Assembly: GCA_005778405.1 (NCBI GenBank)
Contig: SXOA01000150.1
Span: 64,001-128,000 of the forward strand
Direction: 5' to 3'
From: Planctomycetaceae bacterium
Lineage (GTDB): Bacteria > Planctomycetota > Planctomycetia > Pirellulales > Pirellulaceae
DNA length: 64,000 nt
Both the position numbers and the translations under genes were made by a program. The notes beneath the pieces are model-generated. The model ran no database searches. It was not told the origin of the DNA and saw only the letters and a list, made by a program, of their open reading frames with translations. Shown here piece after piece: positions 49,865 through 59,588 of the stretch. Numbering within the stretch: the stretch's first letter is position 1; every line of letters starts with the position of its first letter.

Positions 49865-50665
49865 CTATTCCTGTTTTTTGCCTTCCTTGTCCTTGGCCCT
49901 CAGCAGGTCGGCATGGACATGAGCCACGTCCCACATGTAATGGCCAATCTTGTGCTTCTCCGCCTCCAAGATGTGCTTCCTCGCCAAATCTTTCTCGCCG
50001 GCCACTTCGTGCCAGAGGCCGATGTAAAGGTGGGCGTAGAAGAGATGAGAATTCAAAGCCTCCTTCGCCGGCGTGCCCGCCTCGGCGGCGGCGAGCACCT
50101 CGGCCGGCTTGAGCTTGCCGCGATAGAGGTCATAGATTTGCATCATCGGGACTCGGCGATCATCGCTGATCGGGAGCAGATTCTCGCGAGCCTTTTCGAT
50201 GCCGTCTGTCCGGGCGACACACAGATATCGCCAGGTGGAATTCTCGACGTCCTGGTCGTGGAACGTCTGGTAGAGTTCGAACTGTTTGGCCCCTTTCTCG
50301 AACTGGCCGGCGTAATAGTACGAGATGCCTCGCTCCCACTGCCGAGCCTCGGCTTTCGAGTCTTTCCTATTGGCCAATTCCAACTCCACATGCTTGTCGA
50401 GGTCGCTGACCGATTCCTTGATTTTGCCAGCCCGAAAGTTCTCTCGCCCCCGCAGATAATACGCCAGCGACTGCTTGGGGTTTTTGGCAAGGACTTCGCT
50501 CAGCACTCCAATCGCCTGTCCGCTCTCACCACGCGCGGACGCCTGAGCGGCCTTCTGCAGCAGGTCTTCCTCAGAGTCATCAGCCGCGGACAGAGTGCCC
50601 GGAAGAGTTGCCAGCAATATCGCCAAGAAGCAGACCACTGGCAACAAAAGGGTTTCGAGTTTCAT
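49865..50665 (-). CDS. Exported TPR protein
   Basis: A 266-residue exported protein: signal peptide (LLPVVCFLAILLATLPGTLSAAD), then TPR-like helical pairs: AAQASARGESGQAIGVLSEVLAKNPKQSLAYYLRGRENFRAGKIK, ARQWERGISYYYAGQFEKGAKQFE, and near the end HLYIGLWHEVAGEKDLARKHILEAEKH. The last part resembles NlpI-like lipoproteins but no lipobox is present. A protein-binding scaffold role is likely, partner unknown. About 100 bases separate it from the SGNH gene, enough for another promoter. Confidence 0.8.
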   Translation of the reverse strand: MKLETLLLPVVCFLAILLATLPGTLSAADDSEEDLLQKAAQASARGESGQAIGVLSEVLAKNPKQSLAYYLRGRENFRAGKIKESVSDLDKHVELELANRKDSKAEARQWERGISYYYAGQFEKGAKQFELYQTFHDQDVENSTWRYLCVARTDGIEKARENLLPISDDRRVPMMQIYDLYRGKLKPAEVLAAAEAGTPAKEALNSHLFYAHLYIGLWHEVAGEKDLARKHILEAEKHKIGHYMWDVAHVHADLLRAKDKEGKKQE

Positions 50666-51131
50666 GAGATTGCGCCGTTGACGAGTTTTCAGAAGGAGAA
50701 CGTATCCGCCGATTGCTAGCTCGCTGGATCAGAGCATCTTAATGGAATTTCACCGTGCGGCCAGCGACATTACTGCGCGTCTGGGCACAACCAATTCGAC
50801 ACAGCACGGAGCGGCCGAGCCCAATTCCCATCCCATCCCTGGTGAATGTCCCAATTCTGGATTTCATCCCTCAATGAGAGCCTTTTCCGGGCGAATAACC
50901 TTTTGGTCGCCGGTAATTACGACGGCTATTTTCGAGAAATCTCGCTCCTTCGGCGATTTTTCCTCATGAATTCACAATCGGAACACAACTTGCTGTACAA
51001 AATGCCCCACGCGAGTCTGCCGAAACGGCAAACTGTAAATCGCCGGGGGCGAACAGAAAGATTCTCGTGTGTCGGAAATGAAATCCAGCCCGCTAGCAGC
51101 GGGCACACCCCAAGGCAAGGAGGATAGATCC
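50666..51131. other. Divergent spacer before csrA
   Basis: About 465 bases. No supported gene: short frames here lack ribosome sites and protein features. The AT-rich stretch 50930-51010 probably carries the csrA promoter. No RNA gene of the CsrB type (repeated GGA hairpins) is visible. Confidence 0.45.
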
Positions 51132-51395
51132 ATGTTAGTTCTCAGTCGTAAAGTTGGTGAGCGTCTCGTCATCGCCGGCAACATCACGGTCGTCGTCAAT
51201 CGGGTCGCCGGAAACCGCGTCACCTTGGGCATTGAAGCCCCCGATACGATCCGCATCGTCCGCGGCGAATTGGAAGCCGCCAAGGGAGATTTTGCCGCTC
51301 TTCCAGGCAGCAAAGAGCCCCACGCGGAAGTCAACGCCCGAAATTTCGATTCCAGCGTGGATACTGCGTCCGCTTCGCTTCGCCTGGCGAAGTAA
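51132..51395 (+). CDS. csrA: Carbon storage regulator, RNA-binding
   Basis: An 87-residue CsrA. The N-terminal 60 residues are canonical: MLVLSRKVGERLVIAGNITV, VVNRVAGNRVTLGIEAPDTIRIVRGEL, with the RNA-contacting Leu4, Arg6 and Arg44-region residues kept. It binds GGA motifs in leaders of mRNA and changes translation or decay. The 25-residue C-terminal extension is longer than in Escherichia coli CsrA (61 residues). Start ATG 51132 has AAGGAGG eight bases upstream. No fliW or flagellar genes are next to it. Confidence 0.96.
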   Translation: MLVLSRKVGERLVIAGNITVVVNRVAGNRVTLGIEAPDTIRIVRGELEAAKGDFAALPGSKEPHAEVNARNFDSSVDTASASLRLAK

Positions 51396-51604
51396 CGTGT
51401 CGGAGCTTGGTAATTGAACAGAGAAGTTGAACAGGCGCGCCAGCCGGCGAGTTCCAATGCGAGGCGTCAATTCTCGCCCTAAGTTGCTGGGACACCGAGG
51501 TTCTTTTTCAACTTCCGTGCCCCCGTTCCTCTGTGTGAGATTTTTTTTGCGCGGAGTGCTATCTTGGGGCATCCTTTTGGCTCCTTCTTCAGCACCGCCG
51601 AATC

Positions 51605-52777
51605 ATGAAAATCGCCTACTTCGACTGCCCCAGCGGAATCAGCGGGGATATGAATCTGGGGGCCCTGGCCGACTGCGGTGTCGAACTGGCCGCCATGCAG
51701 GCAGGCATCGATTCGCTCGGCTATCCGGGCGTCAAGCTGGTGGCCGAAGAGGTGCATCGCAAGGGATTTCGCGGCCTGAAGGTGCATGTCCAGCATGAAC
51801 CGGAGAAGGCCCATCGGCATTTGCACCATATTGTCGAGAAAATTGACGCCAGCTTCGTCCTGACCACGGCTCAGAAAGAACTGGCCAAACGGATCTTCAC
51901 GCGGCTCGGAGAGGCCGAGGCGAAGGTCCACGGCACCACGATTCGCAAAGTGCATTTCCACGAAGTGGGGGCGGTCGATTCCATCGCCGACATCGTGGGA
52001 AGCGCCGTCGGCCTGACGCTACTCGGCGTGGACCGGATTGTCTGTTCACCGATTCCCACAGGGATGGGCTTTCTGGAAATCGAGCACGGCCGCGTGAGCA
52101 TTCCGGCTCCTGCGACTGCCGAATTGCTTAAAGGAATTCCGCTCGCACCCTCGGTTTGCGCCTGTGAGCTGACCACACCCACTGGAGCCGCCATCGTGGC
52201 GACCGTCGCCGACGAGTTCGGCCCGCTGCCGGCAATGAAAATGCAGACCATCGGCCTGGGAGCCGGCGACCGGGACATGAAGGAGCAGGCGAATCTGCTC
52301 AGGTTGATTATCGGCGAGGCCGAACTGAACATCGTCAGCGACCAGGTCTGGGTGCTGGAAACCAACCTGGACGACATCAGTGGTGAAATCGTCGGCCACT
52401 GCACCGCCAAACTCTTCGAAGCCGGTGCACTCGACGTTTACACGACGTCCATCCAGATGAAAAAGAACCGCCCCGGCGTCTTGCTCAGCGTCCTCTGCGG
52501 GCCGGACCTCGTTCCCAAGATGGAGAAAATCATCTTCAAGGAAACTGGCACCCTCGGCATCCGCCGCTGGCCCGCCAGCCGCCACAAGCTGGAGCGACGT
52601 CCGCACAGTGTTGAAACCACTTGGGGCAAAATCGAAGGGAAGCTCGCCGTCCTCTCGGATGGCAGCCTCAGCTTCTCCCCCGAATTCGAATCCTGCCGCA
52701 AGATTGCCGCCGAGCAGAATCTGCCGCTGAAGGACGTGTATGAGTGCGCAATGCGGGCGTTTAGTCCGGTTTTGTAG
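51605..52777 (+). CDS. larC: Nickel-pincer cofactor biosynthesis protein LarC
   Basis: A 390-residue LarC (DUF111). Marks: IAYFDCPSGISGDMNLGALAD at the N-terminus, the His-rich HRHLHHIVEKI, VHFHEVGAVDSIADIVG, the PAPATAELLKG and CELTTPTGAAIVA segments, QTIGLGAGDRD, and LETNLDDISGEIVGH leading into the C-terminal half. LarC inserts nickel into the pincer cofactor of lactate racemase in a CTP-dependent step. In Lactobacillus it is made from two frames by frameshift; here it is one intact frame. larA, larB and larE are not in this window. It follows csrA by about 210 bases. Confidence 0.95.
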   Translation: MKIAYFDCPSGISGDMNLGALADCGVELAAMQAGIDSLGYPGVKLVAEEVHRKGFRGLKVHVQHEPEKAHRHLHHIVEKIDASFVLTTAQKELAKRIFTRLGEAEAKVHGTTIRKVHFHEVGAVDSIADIVGSAVGLTLLGVDRIVCSPIPTGMGFLEIEHGRVSIPAPATAELLKGIPLAPSVCACELTTPTGAAIVATVADEFGPLPAMKMQTIGLGAGDRDMKEQANLLRLIIGEAELNIVSDQVWVLETNLDDISGEIVGHCTAKLFEAGALDVYTTSIQMKKNRPGVLLSVLCGPDLVPKMEKIIFKETGTLGIRRWPASRHKLERRPHSVETTWGKIEGKLAVLSDGSLSFSPEFESCRKIAAEQNLPLKDVYECAMRAFSPVL

Positions 52778-52778
52778 C

Positions 52779-52824
52779 CGTCACACGGAATGTGACGACA
52801 TGTCCGCTCACGGAGTGAGCGGAC
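52779..52824. repeat. Two palindromes at a convergent junction
   Basis: CGTCACA-CGGAA-TGTGACG (52779-52797) and GTCCGCTCAC-GGA-GTGAGCGGAC (52802-52824). The second has the same 10-base arms as the hairpin at 46954-46976 with the loop inverted. The stop of the leftward NHL gene lies inside it. Confidence 0.8.
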
Positions 52825-53746
52825 CACTTTTCCTCCTAAACTTCTGCAGCCGCTGGCCGTTGATTTCAGCGACGTAGAGGTTACCGCCGGAATCGAAGGC
52901 TAGCATGTGGGGCAGGTCGAACTGGCCGGGCTTGGGGCCCTTGCGGCCCCAGCTTTTCTTCACTTTACCGGCGGCGTCGAGCAGATTCACCTTGTTGGCC
53001 CGGCCGTCCGCTACAAAGAGGTTGCCGGCGGGATCGAATGCCAGGCCGTAAGGGGCGTAGTCCCGCCAGATGGCGAGCGGCTTCCCTTCGAGGTCGAAAA
53101 CCTGAATGCGGTTGTTTTCCCGGTCGCCCACAAGAACCCGCTCCTTGGCGTCCACCACAATGCTGTGCGGCAGGTTGAACTCGCCGCCGCGGGTGCCGCG
53201 GGTTCCCCAGGTCTTGATGAACCCGCCGTTAGGCGAAAACTTCATCACGCGGCTGTTGCCGTAGCCGTCGGAAACGAAGAACTCGCCGCTCGGGCCAAAG
53301 GCGATATCGGTCGGCTTATCGAACTGGTCCGTTTCCGTCCCTGACTTGCCGGTGCCGAGGGCCAGCAACTCTTTTCCCTGCGGATCGAACTTAAAGACCT
53401 GGTGGTTGCCAATGTCGGTGACCCAGACGTTGTCTTCCTTATCGATCCTGAGCCCATGAGCGATGCCAATTTGGTCGTCTCCCCAGGAGCGAAGAAACTT
53501 GCCTTCCTTATCAAAACAGAGAATTGGATGTTTCCCCCGGTGGAACAGATAAACCTCATCCTGGCTATTCACTGCCACCGCTGAGCAGGCTCCGAGAGTG
53601 TAGCCGCCTGGCAACTGCAAAAAGTCCTGCGGCGTTTCAAAAGTGATGGTGTCCGCAGCGGCCGTTTGCGAAATTGATGGGAAGGAGGATGCCGACAGAA
53701 CGCCGGCAAGCAAAAGACACGACAGTAGCAAGGTTCGACGATTCAT
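52808..53746 (-). CDS. Exported NHL-repeat protein
   Basis: A 312-residue exported protein: signal peptide (LLLSCLLLAGVLSASSFPSI), then about six NHL repeats forming a six-bladed propeller, for instance GIAHGLRIDKEDNVWVTDIG, NHQVFKFDPQGKELLALG, PTDIAFGPSGEFFVSDGYG and NNRIQVFDLEGKPLA. The pattern 'G-x-x-x-x-F-x-x-P-x-x-I-x-x-D' repeats about every 45 residues. NHL proteins mostly bind partners or act as lyases (peptidyl-amidoglycolate type); no catalytic set can be assigned. Start ATG 53746. The stop codon is within the palindrome. Confidence 0.9.
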   Translation of the reverse strand: MNRRTLLLSCLLLAGVLSASSFPSISQTAAADTITFETPQDFLQLPGGYTLGACSAVAVNSQDEVYLFHRGKHPILCFDKEGKFLRSWGDDQIGIAHGLRIDKEDNVWVTDIGNHQVFKFDPQGKELLALGTGKSGTETDQFDKPTDIAFGPSGEFFVSDGYGNSRVMKFSPNGGFIKTWGTRGTRGGEFNLPHSIVVDAKERVLVGDRENNRIQVFDLEGKPLAIWRDYAPYGLAFDPAGNLFVADGRANKVNLLDAAGKVKKSWGRKGPKPGQFDLPHMLAFDSGGNLYVAEINGQRLQKFRRKSGPLTP

Positions 53747-53937
53747 GGATTACTGGGCCATAAGAGGCACTCGCGGGGACAGGCATTTTCGCTGTGAAAC
53801 AAACCAGCCTTCACTGTCGCATTTGTTCCACGCGAACGCGCTTCCGCCACAAATCCTCGACAAGACTGGCACTCTCTGGGAATAGAAACTCCACCCGAGT
53901 TACAAAGCAAGCGTGCCGGTTTTTAGCAAGCCAACCA

Positions 53938-56900
53938 TTACTTGGGCGGCTGGACAGGCAGCGGCAGCCCTCCGGGGAGACGCAAGGGAATTCGAATGCC
54001 CGGTGGTGGAGCGCCGTTTTGATTGCCTCCACCGGGGATCTGGTTGAGAGCCCGGAAGACATCCGCCGCCACGTCCACCATCGTCCCGCGCTGCTCGCCC
54101 AAGCTCCGGCTGGACATCATTCCGAGCTGAGCCGGCGGACGGGGGGGAGCGGGATTGTCCGTGAATTTCAGCGTCAGGGTTCGGCTGCTGTCTCCCGTGA
54201 CGTGAATGGAAACCGTCCGGTTTTCGCGGTCGCACACCGTGTCGCAATTGCTCGCGACTCCCAGGAACGCATCTTCCTCAAACACGACACTGCCGTCTCG
54301 CCGGTCCAAGCAGAGCAGCGAGCTGACGTTGCTGGTCGCGCCGGTGCCGCGAGACGTGTTCTTTCTCCGCACAAAGACTAGCACTGGCGACTCCGTTGGC
54401 TGGTCCGGCGGCAGGGCGTGTTGCGAGACGAATGCCGGCGTTTGCCACTGTGCGGCACCCGTGGCGCGATCAAAAGCATACACCTTGCCGTGCACCGGGG
54501 CTCCCGCCGGTCCGCCATTTTGCAACGGAAATGCCGTGACGCCGCTGGCCTCTCCGGTTTGCGGCTGGCTCGTGGCCAGTAGGTACTGCCCGCGGGACGC
54601 AACGACGGCAATTGATTGCAACTCGGGTTCTAGATCCACTTTTGCGGACATGATTTTCTTGCCGGTCTGCAGAGAGATGACGGTGAATTCTCCGCTGGGC
54701 TCAAGCAGAGCCAGCTCTTCGCCGTCAACGATGAAGCCCTTGGTGGGCAGGTTGACATCTTTGGACCAAAGACCGACTCCCTGATTCGTGGCGTCGTACA
54801 GGCGGAGATGCACCACCTTGCCCTCTCCTGCTTCCCAGGCGAGAACGTTCCGCCCGCAAGTCGTCCAGCGGCGATCTTGCGGGTCGACCATTCGGCGATC
54901 CAGCAAAGTTCCGTCAATCGCGCTGTAGACAAAAGCGGATTTCTCACCCGGCGCTATGACGACGACTTTCTGCTCGTCGCCGAAAACGTCCGACCCGGCT
55001 TCGATACCCGAACGCTCCCACAGCACCCGCCCACTCAATGCCTCGACACAAACCAACTGCCGGCCCCGCAAATACGTGATGCCGAGAGAGCTTATCGCTC
55101 CAATAGTCCCCTGACCGCGATCGATTTGAATGTTACTGCGGAAATTGCTGGGCAGCAGCGGGTTCCCATTGGCAGCTCGCGTGGCATAGCCAATCCGGCT
55201 GCCGCGCAAATTGGGGTCGCCGTCCGTGGTGTCCTTCCGCCACAACATGCCGTCGATCGTAATGCCGGCACGAATTCGGAGCGCGTCCACGGCCAGAATC
55301 TCACCACCGGTCGAAACCAGCATCAAGTGCCCCACGGATTTCCCAGTCGACTGATTCGAGGCAATAACCTGTTGACCGTTACGTGTCAGTGAAGTGGTGG
55401 AGACCAATCTGCCAGTGCTATCGAAAGATCGGAATACCGCTTCGCTCGGAGAAATCTGCCCCCGCAGGCCGCGCGAGGCCGCCCCGCGAAATTCGCTGAT
55501 GGGGACCAGGTAACGATAGGTGCTAAAACCGGCCCCCGTTCCTTGCAGATCGGCCACTTTCGCTTCCACGTTGCCAGTGGGCCAAATGCGTGAGGCCATC
55601 TGCCGCTGAATGTTTTGCCGCAGAGCGGCTTCGTCCGCCAGGTCTTTGCCAGTCTTGCCCTGGAAGCAAACCACTGCGGAATATTTGTCCCCTAACTTTT
55701 CGTAGCGTTCGCGGGCCAGCTCAAATCGGCCAGCGGCTTCATAGGTCGCCGCCAAAATGGCGTTGGCTCGAGCCGCGATGAGGGGTTCGGCGTGCGTGGC
55801 CAACTCGCCAATGGCCAGTTCCGCTTCCAGCACCTTTCCACCTTCCACATACCGCTGGGCCAATTCCAATTGCCCCTCGGCCGCCAAGGGATGGAAGCGG
55901 AAGAAATCCACAAAGTCGGCCAGCGCCGCGGGGCCGACAGCTTCCTTGGCCTTGGTGAATCGGGTTTGCACCTGTCCCTCGAACTGCTTCTTCAATTCCG
56001 GATTGGCTTTGGTAAAGAGCGCCGCCAGGCGGGCACTAATCCACCGCTCGCGGCGAACAGAATGCTCCCGCGACAGTTCTTCCATTTCCAGCGCATCCCC
56101 CGGCTGGTCGCGCAGGGCAATGTAGGCGGCAAACGCTTCCAACGGGCTTCCGGCCTTCTCCATGGCTTGGGCCCGCAAGCGATAGAATTCCCGTCGCAGC
56201 GCCGGCTGGTCCGCCAACAAGGGCTCAGCTTCCACGGCCAAGGCCTGATGAGACGCAAAGTCGGCGCGCAGGAGCGAGAGCATTGCGCGGGCCAGCATTC
56301 CCTTGGTCTCGGCGTCGTCAGGAGCAAGTTCTTGCGCTCTCCGCAGTGTACTGAGAGCCTCTGCTTGTTTGCCGTCTTGCAGGAGGATTTCTCCCTTGCG
56401 GGCGAGAGCCCAGGAATCGTTGGGATTCTTGGCCAGCAACTCCTGCGTCCGTTTCCGCAGTGGCTCGGCGAGATAAAACGAGGAAATGCCATCGGCGGTT
56501 TGCGAAATCAACTCTTCCTTGTAACAGACCAGATTTCCCAGCGGGTTGCCGGTTGTGACCCGCGCTGCGATGGTTTGCTTGTCCAAATCGATCTTGAAAA
56601 GTTGCGACGAGCTAGTCGGCAAATAGTAATAGTGATCACTGTAATAGCCCCGACCCGACGGGGCATCGCCGTTGAGCTCGACTGGCGACGTCCAGGCTTC
56701 CTTGCCATCCGCCAGGTTGATCGCCTTCACTTGCCGTTTCCCCACCAGAATCGCCTTGCCGTCATGAACGCAGCCGATGAACAGCATTTCGGCGCACGGT
56801 AGCGGCGGCCACTTAAGCTTTCCGGTGAGCAGGTCCAGACAATGCAGGTCCATCGATTCGACCGGCGTCAGCAGGACCGTGCCGCCGGAAATCGTCACGG

Positions 56901-58752
56901 TTCCGTCGATCCAGTGTTGTTCCTTATTCGTGCCGTCGCTGATTGGCAACTGAAACCCATTGTTGAACCGCCGAAAATTCCCGGCATCCAAGCGCGGGTA
57001 TTGATATCCCCAGCGAAGAGTGCGGGTGGCTAGATCGACGGCCGCAATACCTTCACCAGAGGTCGGGCAAACCAAGACCCCTTCCGCGAACGAGGGCGCG
57101 GCACCCGCCAGTCGCCGCGTACTATCAAGCGTAATGGTGCGCCCTTCTGGCATCATGGCCAGAGACTGCTTCCACTCCAGCATTCCCGTCCGGGCGCTCA
57201 GACAGAGGAGACGGACCTCGCCGTTGAATTCCGCCAGCACGAAAAGCTGACCACCCAATGGAAGCGGCGGGCCCAGGAAAAATGCTCCGGCCAAATTCGG
57301 GTCGTCCTCGCCGCTTTCACCACCGATCTTCCAATTCAGGGCCCCCTGGCGATGCAAATCAATGGCCGCCAGCTTGTTGGTGGACTGTTGATTAAAGGGG
57401 TTGGCGAACATTCCGCCAGCCCTTCCCCCAATGATCACTCGCTGCATCTGATTATTCGCGGATACGGCGGGAAAACCAATGTCGTCGATGAGAAACACCT
57501 GGTTGCCATCGCTGCTCATTTGCCCGTAGGGATGATCTTTCCAGATGCGAACCTCGAGCTGCTGTTCACGGGTGGAGGTGAGCGGACTTTTGGGCTGGGT
57601 CGCCGTATTGCGGGCGGCCTTGTCATAGGCACTTTCATCCCAGGGGAAATACCAAATCCGCTTTCCCTGATCCAAGAGCGACGCTCCCATCACGCGATCG
57701 GCGGTGCGATAGATGACGAAGTCCTTTACCACCAGCGGCTGCAGCGAGGGAATGATGACCCTGTCAGGCGGACTCTTGGCCTGTTGCCGCACCTTAATGG
57801 CGTCCTGCGGATCATCGACCGAAGGAACGGTCCACCGTGGCGACAGCAGGGGGAGGCTGGCGCTGGTGGAAGCGGTGCGGGTTTCATTCCCGCGAAACAT
57901 CACCCACTGCAGGGCATCGGAATTGCGGGCCTTGCCACCACCGCCGACAAGCCTGGTCAGCCAGTCCAAAGCATCGTCATCCCGCTCAAAGAGATTGACG
58001 GAGGTGTTTCCCGCGGAAATCTTGGCTCCCGGATTCCTCTGCCGCAGGGCGATCAGGGTTTCTTTTGCCCTGTCCTGTTGCCCCGCAAATTGCCAACTTG
58101 TCGCAAGCAGAAGGGATAATTCCGGATCATACTGGGCCGCAGCCGTCGGAACTTCGGCAACACGCTTGAACGCCAGTGCAGCCGCCAGCGGTCGCCCTTG
58201 GTCAATGTTGAGTCGCCCCAGCAAGATAGCCGCTTCATAGCCGGCCTTGGTATGGAAGTAGCGCCTGGCAACTTCGGTCAACTTAGGGACATTCCCTTCG
58301 GCCAAAGCCGCGTCGAGCATTGCCCGGGCATCCGAGCCGAAATTGACTTCGTACAATCGCCTTCCTTTTTCCGGCATCGCCCCGAGCATCTGCAGGGCCT
58401 GCGTCTTCAGGCTGGTTTGGGCTTCACCTTCATTCTCAATGGGGAGAAAAAAGTCATCGAAGAGCTCGCCCCGATTATTCTTCAACTCGGGGTCAACTGA
58501 TTCACCATTGAGGATTCCGCCGAGCGACTCAACGGCATCCGCGTAGCGCTCCTCCGCAATTGCCGCTTGCGCCCGGCTGAGCTGCTGCCGAAGCGCTCGG
58601 GGTGCGGGCATGAAGATGGTGATAATATTTTCTGGATTGGCGGTCCCAACCTTGGGGGGAACCACTTGCCCCGACAAGGGCCTCCAGCTCGTCGCGAATA
58701 ATCCAAAGACTAAGAGCATGGGCCAAGTGGCCCGGGGAAGCAGCGCTTTCAT
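53938..58752 (-). CDS. Giant exported TPR / PQQ-propeller protein
   Basis: A 1604-residue exported protein. Signal peptide near the N-terminus (WPMLLVFGLFATSWRPLSGQ). Residues about 45-260 are TPR-like helices (RAQAAIAEERYADAVESLGG, FKRVAEVPTA, LIALRQRNPG). About 290-800 form a PQQ/BamB-type propeller (LLCLSARTGMLEWKQSLAM, IAAVDLATRTLRWGYQYP, LHCLDLLTGKLKWPPLP). A second TPR block follows (about 800-1080, LARKGEILLQDGKQAEALST), then a second propeller (about 1090-1560, LVCVEALSGRVLWERSG, VYAFDRATGAAQWQTPAF). Start ATG 58752 has AAAGGG at five bases; ATG 58776 and 58758 are in frame. A scaffold outside the inner membrane is likely; function unknown. Confidence 0.85.
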   Translation of the reverse strand: MKALLPRATWPMLLVFGLFATSWRPLSGQVVPPKVGTANPENIITIFMPAPRALRQQLSRAQAAIAEERYADAVESLGGILNGESVDPELKNNRGELFDDFFLPIENEGEAQTSLKTQALQMLGAMPEKGRRLYEVNFGSDARAMLDAALAEGNVPKLTEVARRYFHTKAGYEAAILLGRLNIDQGRPLAAALAFKRVAEVPTAAAQYDPELSLLLATSWQFAGQQDRAKETLIALRQRNPGAKISAGNTSVNLFERDDDALDWLTRLVGGGGKARNSDALQWVMFRGNETRTASTSASLPLLSPRWTVPSVDDPQDAIKVRQQAKSPPDRVIIPSLQPLVVKDFVIYRTADRVMGASLLDQGKRIWYFPWDESAYDKAARNTATQPKSPLTSTREQQLEVRIWKDHPYGQMSSDGNQVFLIDDIGFPAVSANNQMQRVIIGGRAGGMFANPFNQQSTNKLAAIDLHRQGALNWKIGGESGEDDPNLAGAFFLGPPLPLGGQLFVLAEFNGEVRLLCLSARTGMLEWKQSLAMMPEGRTITLDSTRRLAGAAPSFAEGVLVCPTSGEGIAAVDLATRTLRWGYQYPRLDAGNFRRFNNGFQLPISDGTNKEQHWIDGTVTISGGTVLLTPVESMDLHCLDLLTGKLKWPPLPCAEMLFIGCVHDGKAILVGKRQVKAINLADGKEAWTSPVELNGDAPSGRGYYSDHYYYLPTSSSQLFKIDLDKQTIAARVTTGNPLGNLVCYKEELISQTADGISSFYLAEPLRKRTQELLAKNPNDSWALARKGEILLQDGKQAEALSTLRRAQELAPDDAETKGMLARAMLSLLRADFASHQALAVEAEPLLADQPALRREFYRLRAQAMEKAGSPLEAFAAYIALRDQPGDALEMEELSREHSVRRERWISARLAALFTKANPELKKQFEGQVQTRFTKAKEAVGPAALADFVDFFRFHPLAAEGQLELAQRYVEGGKVLEAELAIGELATHAEPLIAARANAILAATYEAAGRFELARERYEKLGDKYSAVVCFQGKTGKDLADEAALRQNIQRQMASRIWPTGNVEAKVADLQGTGAGFSTYRYLVPISEFRGAASRGLRGQISPSEAVFRSFDSTGRLVSTTSLTRNGQQVIASNQSTGKSVGHLMLVSTGGEILAVDALRIRAGITIDGMLWRKDTTDGDPNLRGSRIGYATRAANGNPLLPSNFRSNIQIDRGQGTIGAISSLGITYLRGRQLVCVEALSGRVLWERSGIEAGSDVFGDEQKVVVIAPGEKSAFVYSAIDGTLLDRRMVDPQDRRWTTCGRNVLAWEAGEGKVVHLRLYDATNQGVGLWSKDVNLPTKGFIVDGEELALLEPSGEFTVISLQTGKKIMSAKVDLEPELQSIAVVASRGQYLLATSQPQTGEASGVTAFPLQNGGPAGAPVHGKVYAFDRATGAAQWQTPAFVSQHALPPDQPTESPVLVFVRRKNTSRGTGATSNVSSLLCLDRRDGSVVFEEDAFLGVASNCDTVCDRENRTVSIHVTGDSSRTLTLKFTDNPAPPRPPAQLGMMSSRSLGEQRGTMVDVAADVFRALNQIPGGGNQNGAPPPGIRIPLRLPGGLPLPVQPPK

Positions 58753-58940
58753 GAGCATCCCTTTGGGAGAAAGCATTGTCCTAACCTGTTATCACAAAGT
58801 ATCTTACCAAAATGAACGGCTTTCGGACAACCAAAACTCGGACGGATTGACCCGTTTGTTACCATCCGTTCATTGTACCCAGGTTTTCTGGGGTTTCCCT
58901 ATTGGAAATGCACTGTTGGGAAAGAGTCCTCCAGATCGGC

Positions 58941-59486
58941 TTACTTCCCAAACCCCTTCCGCCGCTGCTCGCTGTACCGCTGCAAGGCATCGGTGATGAT
59001 GGGGAGGGCGAAGGCGGCTGGCTGAAAGTCGTCCACCTCGACGGCTTTCCCTTCGAGCATTTTGTAATCCTGGAAGAATCGCCGCAGCATGGTCAGCCGG
59101 TGCATGGGAAGTTCGCTGGCTTCGCGAAAATCGTTGAATTCCGGGTCGTCGGAGGCAACGGCCAGGATCTTATGGTCCTTCTTGCCGCTGTCGATCATCG
59201 TCATCACGCCGATAGCCCGGGCCCGCACCAGGGTCAGCGGATTGACCGGCTCCTGGCAAAGAACCAGCACGTCGAGCGGGTCGTCGTCTTCAGCCAGCGT
59301 CTGAGGAATGAATCCGTAGTTGGCGGGATAGTAAACGGCCGAGTACAAAATGCGGTCGAGCTTGAGCAGCCCCGTCGCCTTGTCCAGCTCGTACTTGACG
59401 CTGGAGCCAAGAGGGATTTCGATGACCGTGGTGAATTCAGCCGGCAGATTCTTGCCGGGAATAACGTCGTGCCAGGCGTGGGTCAT
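58941..59486 (-). CDS. ppa: Inorganic pyrophosphatase, family I
   Basis: A 181-residue soluble pyrophosphatase. Family residues: VIEIPLGSSVKYELDKATG, ILYSAVYYPANYGFIPQT, the signature DDDPLDVLVL (three metal-binding Asp), and KDHKILAV, LTMLRRFFQDYKMLEGK. It hydrolyses pyrophosphate to phosphate with Mg2+ and pulls biosynthetic reactions forward in the cytoplasm. Length is normal. It stands between the giant propeller gene and a FadL-like gene, all leftward, with spacers of 100-190 bases. Confidence 0.96.
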   Translation of the reverse strand: MTHAWHDVIPGKNLPAEFTTVIEIPLGSSVKYELDKATGLLKLDRILYSAVYYPANYGFIPQTLAEDDDPLDVLVLCQEPVNPLTLVRARAIGVMTMIDSGKKDHKILAVASDDPEFNDFREASELPMHRLTMLRRFFQDYKMLEGKAVEVDDFQPAAFALPIITDALQRYSEQRRKGFGK

Positions 59487-59588
59487 GGACTGCTTTCGGT
59501 TGGAGCCATTGCTACGTGAATTACGTAGGATAGGCTTCCGAAGGCACCATTCGATAGGGGCACTGTGCGTGAGGGCGCTTCCCGAAGA

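Noticed and set aside
51490-51540. Sequence like the dispersed CACAGAGG repeats before larC
   Set aside because: Too degenerate and only one partial arm, so not called as a repeat element.
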